NCBI GenBank assembly: GCA_027365415.1
Contig: DAHXNK010000003.1
Coordinates: 1-56,822, forward strand
Reading direction: 5' to 3'
Source of the DNA: Acidobacteriaceae bacterium
Lineage (GTDB): Bacteria; Acidobacteriota; Terriglobia; Terriglobales; Acidobacteriaceae
Length of the DNA: 56,822 nt
The translations under genes were made by a program, and so were the position numbers. The notes below the pieces were generated by a model. The model searched no databases. It had not been told where the DNA came from and saw nothing but the letters and a program-made list of their open reading frames with translations. This document shows positions 17,740-26,541 of the stretch, piece by piece; position 1 is the first letter of the stretch; every line of letters starts with the position of its first letter.

Positions 17740-19049
17740 AAAGAATGAGCCAAAAATACATGTCGCTATTGCGCCAAAATTCGATGCGTTGCTGGACAAT
17801 CTCCATCGTCGGCGTGGCGCTGCTGTCGGGATGCAGCGGCGACCATCCCGCGCCCACGCCCGTGGTGAGCGTGCAAACAGCGACCGCGCGGCGCGCGCCT
17901 CTGCCCATCACGGTGACTGGAGAAGCGACGCTGGAGCCGCTGCATCAGGCAATTCTCGCGACAAAGATCAGCGCGCCGATAGCCAGGTATTATGTCCAGC
18001 GCGGCGATCGCGTCCACAAGGGAGAACTGCTGGCTACGCTGAAAAATGGCGATCTGCAGGGCGCGGCGCTTGGTAGCCAGGGACAATATCAGCAGGCCAA
18101 GGCGCTGTATGCAACCACCACGCAGGCCACAGTTCCACAGGAGATGCAAAAAGCGGAGCTGGAGCTGGCGCAGACCAAGGCTCAGGTCGATTTGCAGCGA
18201 CGCATTTACCATAGCCGCAAGCAATTGTTTGAAGAAGGCGCGCTGCCCGGTCGCGATGTGGATCAAGCCAAAGTTGCGCTGGTGCAGGCCAAGACGCTCC
18301 ATGACATTGCGCGGCGTCATCTGGAGGCTCTGGAAAAAGTCAGTCGCAGCGCGGAGCTATCCAGCGCGACCGGACAATTACAGCAGGCGCAGGGCCAATA
18401 TCAACAGGCACAGGCCATGCTGTCGTACTCGGAGATTCGCAGCCCCATCAATGGCTATGTAACCGACCGCCCTTTGTACGCCGGAGAAATGGCTGCTGCT
18501 GGCGCACCGCTGTTGACGGTGATGGATCTGGACGTGCTGGTGGCCAAGGCGCATCTGCCGCAGCCGGAGGTTGCGGGCCTCGCTGTCGGCGCTCCCGCGC
18601 AGGTGGTTGTTCCCGGCTTCTCCGCTCCCGTATCGGGCAAGGTGATGCTGGTCAGCCCAGCGCTTGATCCTGGCTCCACCACGGTTGAGATTTGGATTCG
18701 CATCGAAAATAAAAACAAGCATCTGCAACCGGGGACGCCTGTGCATGTCGCCATCCAGTCTCGCGTGATTCCTGACGCGCTCGTGGTTCCAGCCGCCGCC
18801 ATCATGCAGAATGCAGGTGGCGAACAACATGTAATGATCGTGGGCGCGGACAACGTCGCGCATTCGCAGGAAGTCAAAATTGGTATTGAGTCCGAAGGGC
18901 AGGCACAGATTCTCTCCGGCATCGTTGCAGGCGCGCAGGTCATCACCGTCGGCGCGTATGCGATGGACGACGGCACGCAGGTGCGCGTTGTGACCGCTCC
19001 CGATGCGCCTCCGCAGCAGACGAGCATGACCAGCGGAGGCGGAAATTGA
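17736..19049 (+). CDS. RND efflux periplasmic adaptor (membrane fusion) lipoprotein
   Basis: 437-aa HlyD-like adaptor. A signal region ends in the lipobox LSGC (VGVALLSGCSGD), so it is probably anchored to the inner membrane by lipidation. A split biotinyl-lipoyl domain flanks a long alpha-helical hairpin rich in Gln (about residues 110-230), followed by RSPINGYVTDRPLYAGE and beta-barrel and membrane-proximal domains. It links the RND pump to the TolC duct. I place the start at the GTG overlapping the upstream TGA; ATGs at 17745 and 17784 are alternatives. The gene also overlaps the pump gene (TGATG). Confidence 0.92.
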   Translation: MKRMSQKYMSLLRQNSMRCWTISIVGVALLSGCSGDHPAPTPVVSVQTATARRAPLPITVTGEATLEPLHQAILATKISAPIARYYVQRGDRVHKGELLATLKNGDLQGAALGSQGQYQQAKALYATTTQATVPQEMQKAELELAQTKAQVDLQRRIYHSRKQLFEEGALPGRDVDQAKVALVQAKTLHDIARRHLEALEKVSRSAELSSATGQLQQAQGQYQQAQAMLSYSEIRSPINGYVTDRPLYAGEMAAAGAPLLTVMDLDVLVAKAHLPQPEVAGLAVGAPAQVVVPGFSAPVSGKVMLVSPALDPGSTTVEIWIRIENKNKHLQPGTPVHVAIQSRVIPDALVVPAAAIMQNAGGEQHVMIVGADNVAHSQEVKIGIESEGQAQILSGIVAGAQVITVGAYAMDDGTQVRVVTAPDAPPQQTSMTSGGGN

Positions 19050-22000
19050 TGACGACTCCCCCATCGGACGAAAGAGAAGAGGCGCGCCCGCCGCATCCTT
19101 CCCCGCTGCGTCCCTTTTGGGTTGTGCGCCACACGCGCACCATCATTTTTTTCTCGCTTGTACTGGCGCTCACCGGAGCGTACTTGGCCTTTCAGCTTCC
19201 CGTCGCCGTCTTTCCGCATACCAGCTTTCCGCGCGTCACCATCGGTATTGATAACGGCGTCATGCCAGTGGAGCAAATGGAAGTCACGATCACGCGGCCC
19301 GTCGAGAACGCCGTAAACACCGTGCCGGGACTGGAAACCGTGCGCAGCATCACCAGCCGTGGCGAGGCCGAGGTTGATCTTTTCTTTAACTGGAATGTTG
19401 ATATGGTCGAGACGCTGCAGATGGTCAACTCTGCCGTCGCCGAGGTGCGCCAGAGCTTGCCGCCCACAGCACAGATCACCACGCATCGGCTCAGCTTCGC
19501 CTCATTTCCTATCCTCGGCTACAGCCTCACATCGAGCAGCGTGCCGCAGACCGATTTGTGGGAGATGGCCACCTATCAGCTCCAGCCGCGTTTGAATCGC
19601 CTGCCCGGTGTCAGTCAAGTGACGGTGCAGGGCGGAAAAATCCCAGAGGTTCACGTCATCCCTGATCCGGCCAAGCTGCTGGCGGCGCGCATGACCATCG
19701 GCGACCTGTTGCAGGCCATCGCTCGCACGAACCTCATCGAATCGCCGGGGCTGTATCAAAGCCACCACGAATTGCTGCTGGCGCTGGTGGGCGGACAAGT
19801 ACATTCGGCGCAGGAGCTGGCACAAGTCGTCATCAAAACGACCGCCGCAGGCGTGCCCATTCGTATTGGCGATGTGGCAAGAGTCGAGGATGCCACCGAG
19901 CCGGTCTACACCATCGTGACGGCCAACGGAAAGCCCGCCGTGCTGCTCAACGTGTTGCGCCAGATTGGCTCCAACGCGCTGGGCGTCTCGCGTGAAGTGA
20001 CTGCGGAAATCACCAGCATCCGCAGGACGCTGCCGCCGGGCGTGCGCCTGGAGCCATTCTACGATCAATCGCAATTGATTCAGGATTCCATTCACAGCGT
20101 GCGCGACGCGATCCTTCTCGGCCTCATCCTAGCTTCCATTATTCTGGTCGTCTTCCTGCGCGATTGGGGATCGTCACTGGTCGCGGGCCTGGTTATTCCG
20201 GTTACTGTGCTGGTCACCATTGTTGTTCTGAGTGTCATGGGAGAAAGCTTCAATCTGATGACGCTTGGCGGTCTGGCCGCTGCTGTTGGCCTGGTCATCG
20301 ACGATGCCATTGTTGTGGTTGAAAATATCGTGCTGCACATCGACGCGGGGCAGAATCGTATCGAGGCCGTTCGCAGCGCGCTTGGCGAGATCACGGTTCC
20401 GCTCGTCGGTTCCACCATCACGCCTATTGTCGTTTTTCTGCCGTTGATTGGGGTCACGGGAGTCACGGGGGTTTTCTTTCGCGCCCTTGCCATCACCATG
20501 ACCGTTGCGCTGCTCACCTCACTGGCGCTGGCGCTTACCTGGACACCCAGCCTCAGCCTGCTCTTCATTCGCAAGAAGCACGGCAACAGCGAGATTGCAG
20601 CATCCGAAATGAGCGCGCGCACGCTATTGAAGCAGGAAGAAAAGGCACAAACCCCGTGGATGCGCCGTGTTTTGGATTGCTATGCGCGTTCCATGCGCGC
20701 TGCGCTGCGCCACCCTCTCTGGCTCGGCATCGGCTGCCTGATTATTGCCGCTGGCGGTCTGCTGGCCTATCGTGGTCTTGGCTCCGATCTGCTGCCCGCG
20801 ATGGATGAAGGCGCATTTATTCTGGATTACCTGATGCCCGCCGGAACGTCTCTGACTGAGACCAATCGCGTGTTGCTGCAAGTGGAAAAAGTGCTGCATG
20901 ACACCCCGGAAGTAGAGACCACCTCGCGCAGAACGGGCTTGCAACTGGGGCTGGCCGCAGTTACGGAGGCCAATCGCGGTGACTTTACCGTCAAGCTTAG
21001 AAGCAATCGCGACCGAAGCACAGAAGCTGTTATGAAAGATGTTCGCGAGCGCGTCCACACCATTGCGCCGCAGTTGGATATTGAAGTCGCGCAGATGTTG
21101 CAGGACAATATCGACGATCTCTCCAACGCGCCAGAGCCGATTCAGATTCGCTTATTCTCGACCAACATCGGACTGCTGCAACAACTGGCCCCGCGTGTGG
21201 CCGACACCATCGCGCAGGTTCCCGGCGTGGTGGATGTGCGCAACGGCATCGACGACAGCCTGAGCAGTCCGGCGACTAACTTCAGCGTGTTACCCGCCGT
21301 GGCCGCGCGGATGGGCTTCACTCCGCAGGAAGTCGCCACCGATGCGCGCGCCATGATCGAAGGCGTGCCCACAGATCAGCCCTTGATTCGCGATGGCCTC
21401 CCCTACACCATTCGTGTCCGCTTCGCGCATATCTATCGCGCTTCGCTCGCAGCCATCCAGAATATGGTTCTGATTAGCGCTACCGGACGCGCGGCCACGC
21501 TTGGCTCGCTGGCCGAGATTACAGAGCTGCCGCCGCAAAATGAAATCTTCCGCGAAAATCTGCAACGCGACATCACCGTCACCGGGGGCCTTGAAGGTTC
21601 TGATCTTGGTACCAGCATGGGACGCATTCAGAAAAAAGTAGCCGCGTTGAGTCTGCCCTCCTCGGTGCGTGTCGTGTATGGAGGCATGTATCAGCAGCAA
21701 CAGCAATCCTTCCACGAACTGCTGCGCGTGTTGCTGCTGGCGCTGGCTCTGGTTTTCGGCGTGTTGCTCACGGAGTTTCGCGGTTTCGCCGCGCCCATCG
21801 CCATTCTTACTTCGTCCATCTTGTCGGTCGCCGGAGTTATGTTGGCGCTGCTGCTCACCCATGTCACCTTTAACGTCGCGTCCTTCATGGGGCTAATTAT
21901 GGTAATTGGCATCGTGGCGAAAAATGGCATTCTGCTGCTGGATGCAGATCACAAGTTTCGCGCGCTAGGTCTCTCCGCAGAAAAGGCGATTTTGGAATCG

Positions 22001-22195
22001 GGCCGTCGCCGCCTGCGCCCCATCCTGATGACGGCAATGGCGGCAGTGGCGGGCATGTTGCCGCTGGCCTTTGGCATCGGTGCTGGTTCGCAGATGTTGC
22101 AGCCCTTGGCCATTGCCGTCATCGGCGGGGTGGCGCTTTCAATGGTGCTCTCGCTGCTGGTCACTCCAGCCATCTACTACTGGCTAACGCGATAA
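19049..22195 (+). CDS. RND efflux transporter permease (HAE1-like)
   Basis: 1048-aa inner-membrane proton-driven pump with twelve transmembrane helices in the standard RND layout: TM1 at about 28-48, a large periplasmic loop, TM2-6, a second loop, then TM7-12. The TM4 proton-relay pair is Asp418-Asp419 in GLVIDDAIVVVEN. The double Asp resembles multidrug (HAE) pumps rather than the single-Asp metal (HME) pumps. The start overlaps the adaptor stop. Substrate is unknown; drugs, detergents or lipids are possible. The TolC-adaptor-pump order forms a complete, tightly coupled operon. Confidence 0.95.
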   Translation: MTTPPSDEREEARPPHPSPLRPFWVVRHTRTIIFFSLVLALTGAYLAFQLPVAVFPHTSFPRVTIGIDNGVMPVEQMEVTITRPVENAVNTVPGLETVRSITSRGEAEVDLFFNWNVDMVETLQMVNSAVAEVRQSLPPTAQITTHRLSFASFPILGYSLTSSSVPQTDLWEMATYQLQPRLNRLPGVSQVTVQGGKIPEVHVIPDPAKLLAARMTIGDLLQAIARTNLIESPGLYQSHHELLLALVGGQVHSAQELAQVVIKTTAAGVPIRIGDVARVEDATEPVYTIVTANGKPAVLLNVLRQIGSNALGVSREVTAEITSIRRTLPPGVRLEPFYDQSQLIQDSIHSVRDAILLGLILASIILVVFLRDWGSSLVAGLVIPVTVLVTIVVLSVMGESFNLMTLGGLAAAVGLVIDDAIVVVENIVLHIDAGQNRIEAVRSALGEITVPLVGSTITPIVVFLPLIGVTGVTGVFFRALAITMTVALLTSLALALTWTPSLSLLFIRKKHGNSEIAASEMSARTLLKQEEKAQTPWMRRVLDCYARSMRAALRHPLWLGIGCLIIAAGGLLAYRGLGSDLLPAMDEGAFILDYLMPAGTSLTETNRVLLQVEKVLHDTPEVETTSRRTGLQLGLAAVTEANRGDFTVKLRSNRDRSTEAVMKDVRERVHTIAPQLDIEVAQMLQDNIDDLSNAPEPIQIRLFSTNIGLLQQLAPRVADTIAQVPGVVDVRNGIDDSLSSPATNFSVLPAVAARMGFTPQEVATDARAMIEGVPTDQPLIRDGLPYTIRVRFAHIYRASLAAIQNMVLISATGRAATLGSLAEITELPPQNEIFRENLQRDITVTGGLEGSDLGTSMGRIQKKVAALSLPSSVRVVYGGMYQQQQQSFHELLRVLLLALALVFGVLLTEFRGFAAPIAILTSSILSVAGVMLALLLTHVTFNVASFMGLIMVIGIVAKNGILLLDADHKFRALGLSAEKAILESGRRRLRPILMTAMAAVAGMLPLAFGIGAGSQMLQPLAIAVIGGVALSMVLSLLVTPAIYYWLTR

Positions 22196-22413
22196 GCAAT
22201 CAGCCTACCGCAGCCCAAGGTCGCCGCAGCCGCAACGAAATGAAGGAGACAACGCAGGTTCCTCCACTCCGCTTCGCTCCGGTCGGGATGACAGCATTTT
22301 GCAGGTAAGCGATCTTGTGGTTGGGATGACAGCATTTTGTAGGCACCAGCAATACAACGTCATTCTGAATTCTTCGCGGAGCTTATTCTGAGCGAAGTCG
22401 AAGGACTTAAGCG
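22196..22413. repeat. Intergenic block of dispersed-repeat sequence
   Basis: Gap between the RND pump and tmRNA. It contains a 17-nt direct repeat GGGATGACAGCATTTTG at 22285-22301 and 22323-22339. It also holds two degenerate copies, in opposite orientations, of the widespread TTCTGAGCGAAG-type intergenic repeat (22266-22290 region and 22360-22408). No credible gene is present; a short frame running through here into the tmRNA antisense is spurious. Confidence 0.6.
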
Positions 22414-22765
22414 TGGTGGAGGCGGCGGGAGTCGAACCCGCGTCCGAAATTGTTAGCAGCAAAGAGACTCCATGCGTAGTCGAGTTCCGATGGTGTTCGC
22501 GCTACGCGCTCAGAACCGACAAGATGCGCGCAGAACTAGCCTGAAAATCTCGCTCCAGAAGCCCAGACGTAGCTTCTGAAACCAGTCCGCTGTATGACGT
22601 TCTTCCCCAGCCCGCAGACAAAGCCAAAGAGAACGGCTACTTATTTAATTAAGCAGCAAGTGCTAGTTGATTGTTAGCAATTGTGTTTTTGCAAGCGATT
22701 ACGGGTGCTCACACCCCGGCATGCCTCTCTACCGTAAGCGATTCCGTCGAAACCGTGACGCCCCC
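22414..22765 (-). ncRNA. ssrA: Transfer-messenger RNA (tmRNA)
   Basis: One-piece tmRNA of about 352 nt on the minus strand. The 5' end GGGGGCG (22765 downward), followed by TCACGGTTTCGACGG, pairs with the 3' CGCCTCC before A and an encoded CCA. The 3' tRNA-like T-arm is GCGGGTTCGACTCCCGC. The internal reading frame (22696-22649) ends LALAA plus TAA and, taking the GCT as resume codon, encodes ACKNTIANNQLALAA. It rescues stalled ribosomes with SmpB and tags proteins for proteolysis. TACAAT at 22817-22812 could be the -10 box of a precursor. A 7-bp inverted repeat (22772-22792) lies in the leader. Confidence 0.95.
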
Positions 22766-22882
22766 ATTGGGGCCGATGTCGATCGCATCGGCGTTCAAAG
22801 AACTATCTCCCATTGTACGCCGATTGCCACTTCCCTCCGCGCCAGGGGCTGGGGCGAAGGCGATGGGATGCCCAAAAGTATC

Positions 22883-23131
22883 CTACAAAACATCTAGGCG
22901 GTAGGTGTACTCTTCGATGACTGGGTTGACCAGCACTTCGCGCGCAATGCGTTCGACCTCGGTCTGCGCCTCTGGCAGGCTCAGCGTATCGCTGAGCGTG
23001 AGCTGGAAATATTTCCCTTGCCGCACCTCCTCGACTCCCTGATATTGCATCTTGCGCAGAGCGCCGTGGATGGTCTGGCCCTGCGGATCCAGAACCGTGG
23101 TTCGCAGCGTAACGTAGACATGTGCCTTCAT
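22883..23131 (-). CDS. purS: Phosphoribosylformylglycinamidine synthase subunit PurS
   Basis: 82-aa protein with the PurS signature: MKAHVYVTLRTTVLDPQGQ, then HGALRKMQYQGVEEVRQGKYF and the C-terminal helix with VERIAREVLVNPVIEEY. PurS bridges PurL and PurQ in the fourth step of purine synthesis, formation of FGAM. purL and purQ are not in this window, so they lie elsewhere. The ATG at 23131 is preceded directly by GGGAGG with no spacer and by TATAAT seven nt upstream, which suggests a leaderless transcript. It lies upstream of tmRNA on the same strand and is divergent from ppa. Confidence 0.94.
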   Translation of the reverse strand: MKAHVYVTLRTTVLDPQGQTIHGALRKMQYQGVEEVRQGKYFQLTLSDTLSLPEAQTEVERIAREVLVNPVIEEYTYRLDVL

Positions 23132-23138
23132 CCTCCCG

Positions 23139-23146
23139 ATTATACT
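23139..23146. promoter_or_regulatory. Overlapping divergent -10 boxes for purS and ppa
   Basis: On the minus strand TATAAT (23144-23139) ends 7 nt before the purS ATG. On the plus strand TATACT (23141-23146) lies 55 nt before the ppa ATG. The two boxes overlap. The -35 elements are weak on both strands (TTGGCT at 15-nt spacing for purS). Confidence 0.5.
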
Positions 23147-23201
23147 GGGGGAAGGTCGCAGCCAACAGCGCGGCAGGCCAGAGCATCCAAAGAAAGCGGA
23201 C

Positions 23202-23753
23202 ATGACAAATTATCTTGAACTTCCTGTTGGAAAAAAATCGCCAGAGGTGATCCACGCGGTCATCGAAATTCCTGGCGGCGGCGTCAACAAATATGAGTAT
23301 GACAAGCAACTGCACGTCTTCCGTCTGGATCGCAATCTCCACTCCCCGGTGCATTACCCCGGAGATTATGGCTTCATTCCCAGCACGCTCAGCAAAGACG
23401 GCGATCCGCTGGATGTGCTGGTGTTGGTTGATGATCCCAGCTTCTCTGGCTGCATCATGGATGTGCGCCCCATCGGCCTGCTGGAAATGCTGGATCAGGG
23501 TATTCCCGATGAAAAAATTCTCGCCGTCGGCCACGGCAATCCCCGCTACAACGATGTCTGGAATTATTCGGAAATCTATCCGCACATGCTGCGCGAGATC
23601 ACGCATTTTTTTGCCATCTATAAAGATTTGGAAGGCAAGCGCGTGGAGGTGAAAGGTTGGCGCGATGCGGCCCGCGCTCGCGAGGTGGTCGTGGAATCTG
23701 CCGAGCGCTTTCTCTCCGACAAAGCGGAGCAGGCCTTCGTCAGCAAGCAGTAA
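23202..23753 (+). CDS. ppa: Inorganic pyrophosphatase, family I
   Basis: 183-aa soluble Mg-dependent pyrophosphatase. The family signature DGDPLDVLVL (residues 66-75, Asp66, Asp68 and Asp71 binding metal) is intact. GGGVNKYEYDK and HYPGDYGFIPSTLS are also typical. Length fits the prokaryotic hexameric form (about 175 aa). It hydrolyses PPi released by biosynthesis in the cytoplasm. The ATG at 23202 begins MTNYLELPVGKKSP, the expected N terminus. It is followed within 40 nt by recX. Confidence 0.97.
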   Translation: MTNYLELPVGKKSPEVIHAVIEIPGGGVNKYEYDKQLHVFRLDRNLHSPVHYPGDYGFIPSTLSKDGDPLDVLVLVDDPSFSGCIMDVRPIGLLEMLDQGIPDEKILAVGHGNPRYNDVWNYSEIYPHMLREITHFFAIYKDLEGKRVEVKGWRDAARAREVVVESAERFLSDKAEQAFVSKQ

Positions 23754-23789
23754 AAGCTTCAAATGGTACAAGCTACAAACGGTACAAAC

Positions 23790-24362
23790 ATGGCCTTTGC
23801 CTCTGGACGCTCCCGGAAACCGAAGCAACCGCTGGAGGCCGCCGCGCTGTATGAGTACGCAGTGCGCAGTCTGGGCCGCAAGATGCGCACCGTGGCGGAG
23901 TTGAAGCGCCTGCTGCGCGCCCGCGTCGAACCGGGCGAGGGCGGCGATGCGAAAGTCGCCGCCGTGCTGTTTAAGCTGACCGAGCAGCGCTATCTGGATG
24001 ATGTTGCCTACGCCAGCTACTACCCCCGCCAGCGGCAGGAGCATGAGAAGTTCGGCAAGCGCCGCGTGCAACAAGACCTGATGCAGCGCGGCGTGCATAG
24101 CGAGATCGTCGCCCAGACGCTTGATGCCGCCTACGAGGGCTTGCCGGAGGAGACGCAGCTTCGGCGTTTTCTGGAGCGCAAGCGCTTGCGTCCGCCACAA
24201 GACGACAAACAGACCGCCCGATTGCTTCGGATGCTGGTGCGCGCTGGATTCTCCACGAGCAGCATTTTCAAAGTCCTAAAGCAGTGGAATGCTCCGGAGG
24301 ATGCGCTGGCCGCCATCGAGAGCATGGAGGAAGAAGGCGGCAGCGAAGGCCAGGAGTCATAG
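23790..24362 (+). CDS. recX: Regulatory protein RecX
   Basis: 190-aa RecX-family protein (from ATG 23790; an ATG at 23763 would add nine residues, and neither has a strong ribosome site). It shows the three-helix repeats typical of the family: ALYEYAVRSLGRKMRTVAELKRLL, VLFKLTEQRYLDDVAYASYY, then the GKRRVQQDLMQRGV repeat and a last RLLRMLVRAGFSTSSIFKVL. RecX binds RecA filaments and inhibits them. No recA is adjacent. The stop codon overlaps the 3' end of the convergent nucleoside phosphorylase gene by 6 bp. Confidence 0.88.
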   Translation: MAFASGRSRKPKQPLEAAALYEYAVRSLGRKMRTVAELKRLLRARVEPGEGGDAKVAAVLFKLTEQRYLDDVAYASYYPRQRQEHEKFGKRRVQQDLMQRGVHSEIVAQTLDAAYEGLPEETQLRRFLERKRLRPPQDDKQTARLLRMLVRAGFSTSSIFKVLKQWNAPEDALAAIESMEEEGGSEGQES

Positions 24363-25193
24363 CGCCGCGAGAAATTTTTGTCCGACACGGCACATGGCTT
24401 GCGCCAGATGCCAGCCATGCTCGTCGCAGCCTTTGTCGAACGGCTCGCCAGTGTGGTCAATGGCGTTGGTGACATGGGCCACGATGCCCACCGTTGCCTG
24501 ACGCGCCTCCGCAAATGCAAACAGAGAAGCAGCTTGCATTTCGACGGCCAGCACTCCTGCCCGCGCATATTCTGACAACTCTTCCAGCGTCTCGCGGTAT
24601 GGAGCATCGGTTGTCCAGAGCAGTCCCTGCGAGACGGGAAGGCCCAACGCTTGCAGTCCGTCATGCAGGCGATGCGCCAGGGCTTCGGGCGCGGCGACGC
24701 TCTCTGCCGCAGGCAGGTAGTGATGCGAGGTGCCTTCATCGCGAATGGCGCGGGTGCCAACCACTAAACTCGGCACCGGGAGAGAGGGATGAACCCGGCC
24801 CGCCGAGGTGAGTCCCAAAAGAACTTGCGCCCCGGAGACGTGGAGCTGCTCCGCGACCAGAACAGCATAGGGGCCGCCGATGGTGCGAGCGACGATGCCA
24901 CATTCCATGCCGTCCACGGAGAAAGAATACATCGTGGTGTGGAAACATGCCCAGGTTGGATGCGGTTGCGCCACGCCTGTCCGTACCAGCCAGTCTGTCA
25001 GGTCGCCATCAAAATCCAGCAGACACACCACAGGTATCGGAGCTGTTTCTATTGCGCGTTCTGCGCGGACGGCCTCGACAACCGCCTCTGGCCGAAAGGC
25101 GCTGGGCAAAGAAAGTCGATGGCGCAATAACGGCAGGCAGGAATCGTTTCCATTCATTTCTTTGCGGTGTAGCGCCTCTCGTAGGTCTGTCAT
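24357..25193 (-). CDS. Nucleoside phosphorylase family protein (uridine phosphorylase-like)
   Basis: 278-aa protein of the PNP/UDP phosphorylase fold. Telling segments are LLGLTSAGRVHPSLPVPSLV, the GTSHHYLP region, DAPYRET and VLAVEMQAASLFAFAEARQ, whose Glu-Met pair lies in the nucleoside-binding site of uridine phosphorylases. It would cleave a nucleoside with phosphate. The starts ATG 25193 and ATG 25157 are both possible; I chose the former since it lies 10 nt after the permease stop. Coupling to a sugar permease is suggestive, but the true substrate is not shown. Confidence 0.8.
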   Translation of the reverse strand: MTDLREALHRKEMNGNDSCLPLLRHRLSLPSAFRPEAVVEAVRAERAIETAPIPVVCLLDFDGDLTDWLVRTGVAQPHPTWACFHTTMYSFSVDGMECGIVARTIGGPYAVLVAEQLHVSGAQVLLGLTSAGRVHPSLPVPSLVVGTRAIRDEGTSHHYLPAAESVAAPEALAHRLHDGLQALGLPVSQGLLWTTDAPYRETLEELSEYARAGVLAVEMQAASLFAFAEARQATVGIVAHVTNAIDHTGEPFDKGCDEHGWHLAQAMCRVGQKFLAAL

Positions 25194-25203
25194 CCCCACA
25201 ACC

Positions 25204-26541
25204 CTACGTCGTCGCCGCGTGCTCCGCAGAGGAAAGATGCCGCGGCACCTTGCTTCCACTAAAGCCGTAATAGCCAACGTAGAGATAGCAGAGCAGTGGC
25301 AGCAGGAAGGCGTGATGGATGCCGATGCGGTCGGCCAATATGCCCTGCGCCAGCGGAACCAGCGCTCCCCCGATAATAGCGGCCACCAGCAGGCTGGAGC
25401 CTTTATTGGTCAGCGGCCCCAGATCGGTCAGAGCCAGAACAAAGATATTCGGCCACATGATGGAGTTGCACAGACCGACCAAAATTAAGCTCCACATAGC
25501 CAGATACCCAAAGCTGAACATCGACGTACCCACCAGCAAGAGAGCAATGATCGACGCTACGCCCAGCATCCTGTCTGCGCGCATCTTTTGCATCAGGCCC
25601 GCCCCGATAACCCTGCCAACCATGATGCCGCCCCAATAGAACGTCACAAACCCGGCGGCGGCCTTCAGGCTGAAATTGCCAATTTCCGGCTGGGTCAGGT
25701 AGCTCACCATAAAGCTGCCGACGGCAACCTCCGCGCCCACGTACACGAAGATGGCCACCACGCCCAGGATCAAATGGCGATACTCCCAAATGCTCCTGTC
25801 TGCCTGAAATTCAGGGTGCGCCGTTAAATTGTGCGTGGCCAGTTCTGGCAGCTTGAAGCGCGCCATCGCCACGGCAAAGGCCAGCAGGATCATGGCAATG
25901 CCAAAGTAGGGCAGCTTGACCACGGAAGCCTGACTCACCTGATAGGCGTGTCGCGCAGCGGGCGCGAAGTGTTGCAACACTGCGGGAGCCAGCGGAACCG
26001 CGCCCAGAATAAACAGCCCACCCACATAGGGAGCGACGGTCGTCCCCAGAGAATTAAATGCGCCTGCCATGCTCAATCGGCTGGCGGCTGTCTTGGCTGG
26101 CCCCAACGCCGCAACGTACGGGTTGGCCGAAACCTGTAACAAGGTCATGCCTGCGGCCACCACGCTGAGCGCGACAAGAAATAGCGGAAACGAGGGAGCC
26201 ATCGCTGCCGGAATAAAAAGCATTGCCCCTGCTGCCATAACGATCAATCCAACGACCATCGTCCACTTGTAGCCAATCAGGCTGATGACCTTTCCCGATG
26301 GCAGCGCAAAAACGAAGTACGCGGAAAAAAAGAAGGTCTGCACCAACATTACTTCCGCATAATTCAACGTGAAGACGCTCTTGAGGTGTGGGATCAGAAT
26401 GTCATTCAGGCAGGTGATGAAGCCCCACAGAAAAAAGAGGGTTGTGACCATCGCCAATGCGCTCTTCATGCTAACGCCAGAATCGGGACTTTCTGAATCG
26501 AGGCTGACTTGTGCGGATGTGTTTGCTATGGCCATCGCCAT
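25204..26541 (-). CDS. Sugar MFS transporter, FucP/GluP family
   Basis: 445-aa twelve-helix permease of the fucose/glucose-galactose:H+ symporter family. Diagnostic stretches are TTLFFLWGFITCLNDILIPHLK in helix 1, FFFSAYFVFALPSGKV in helix 2 and LLQVSANPYVAALGP in helix 4, where the Asn-Pro-Tyr core is conserved. It imports a hexose or deoxyhexose across the inner membrane. AAAGGA lies 11 nt before the ATG. It precedes the nucleoside phosphorylase by 10 nt, so the two are likely co-transcribed. Sugar specificity cannot be read. Confidence 0.92.
   Translation of the reverse strand: MAMAIANTSAQVSLDSESPDSGVSMKSALAMVTTLFFLWGFITCLNDILIPHLKSVFTLNYAEVMLVQTFFFSAYFVFALPSGKVISLIGYKWTMVVGLIVMAAGAMLFIPAAMAPSFPLFLVALSVVAAGMTLLQVSANPYVAALGPAKTAASRLSMAGAFNSLGTTVAPYVGGLFILGAVPLAPAVLQHFAPAARHAYQVSQASVVKLPYFGIAMILLAFAVAMARFKLPELATHNLTAHPEFQADRSIWEYRHLILGVVAIFVYVGAEVAVGSFMVSYLTQPEIGNFSLKAAAGFVTFYWGGIMVGRVIGAGLMQKMRADRMLGVASIIALLLVGTSMFSFGYLAMWSLILVGLCNSIMWPNIFVLALTDLGPLTNKGSSLLVAAIIGGALVPLAQGILADRIGIHHAFLLPLLCYLYVGYYGFSGSKVPRHLSSAEHAATT

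Noticed and set aside
18455-19486. 343-codon minus-strand frame
   Set aside because: Runs antisense through the adaptor-RND junction; low-complexity translation, no motif.
22205-22462. 85-codon minus-strand frame between the RND pump and tmRNA
   Set aside because: Formed by the 3' end of tmRNA and dispersed repeats; a well-known type of spurious gene call.
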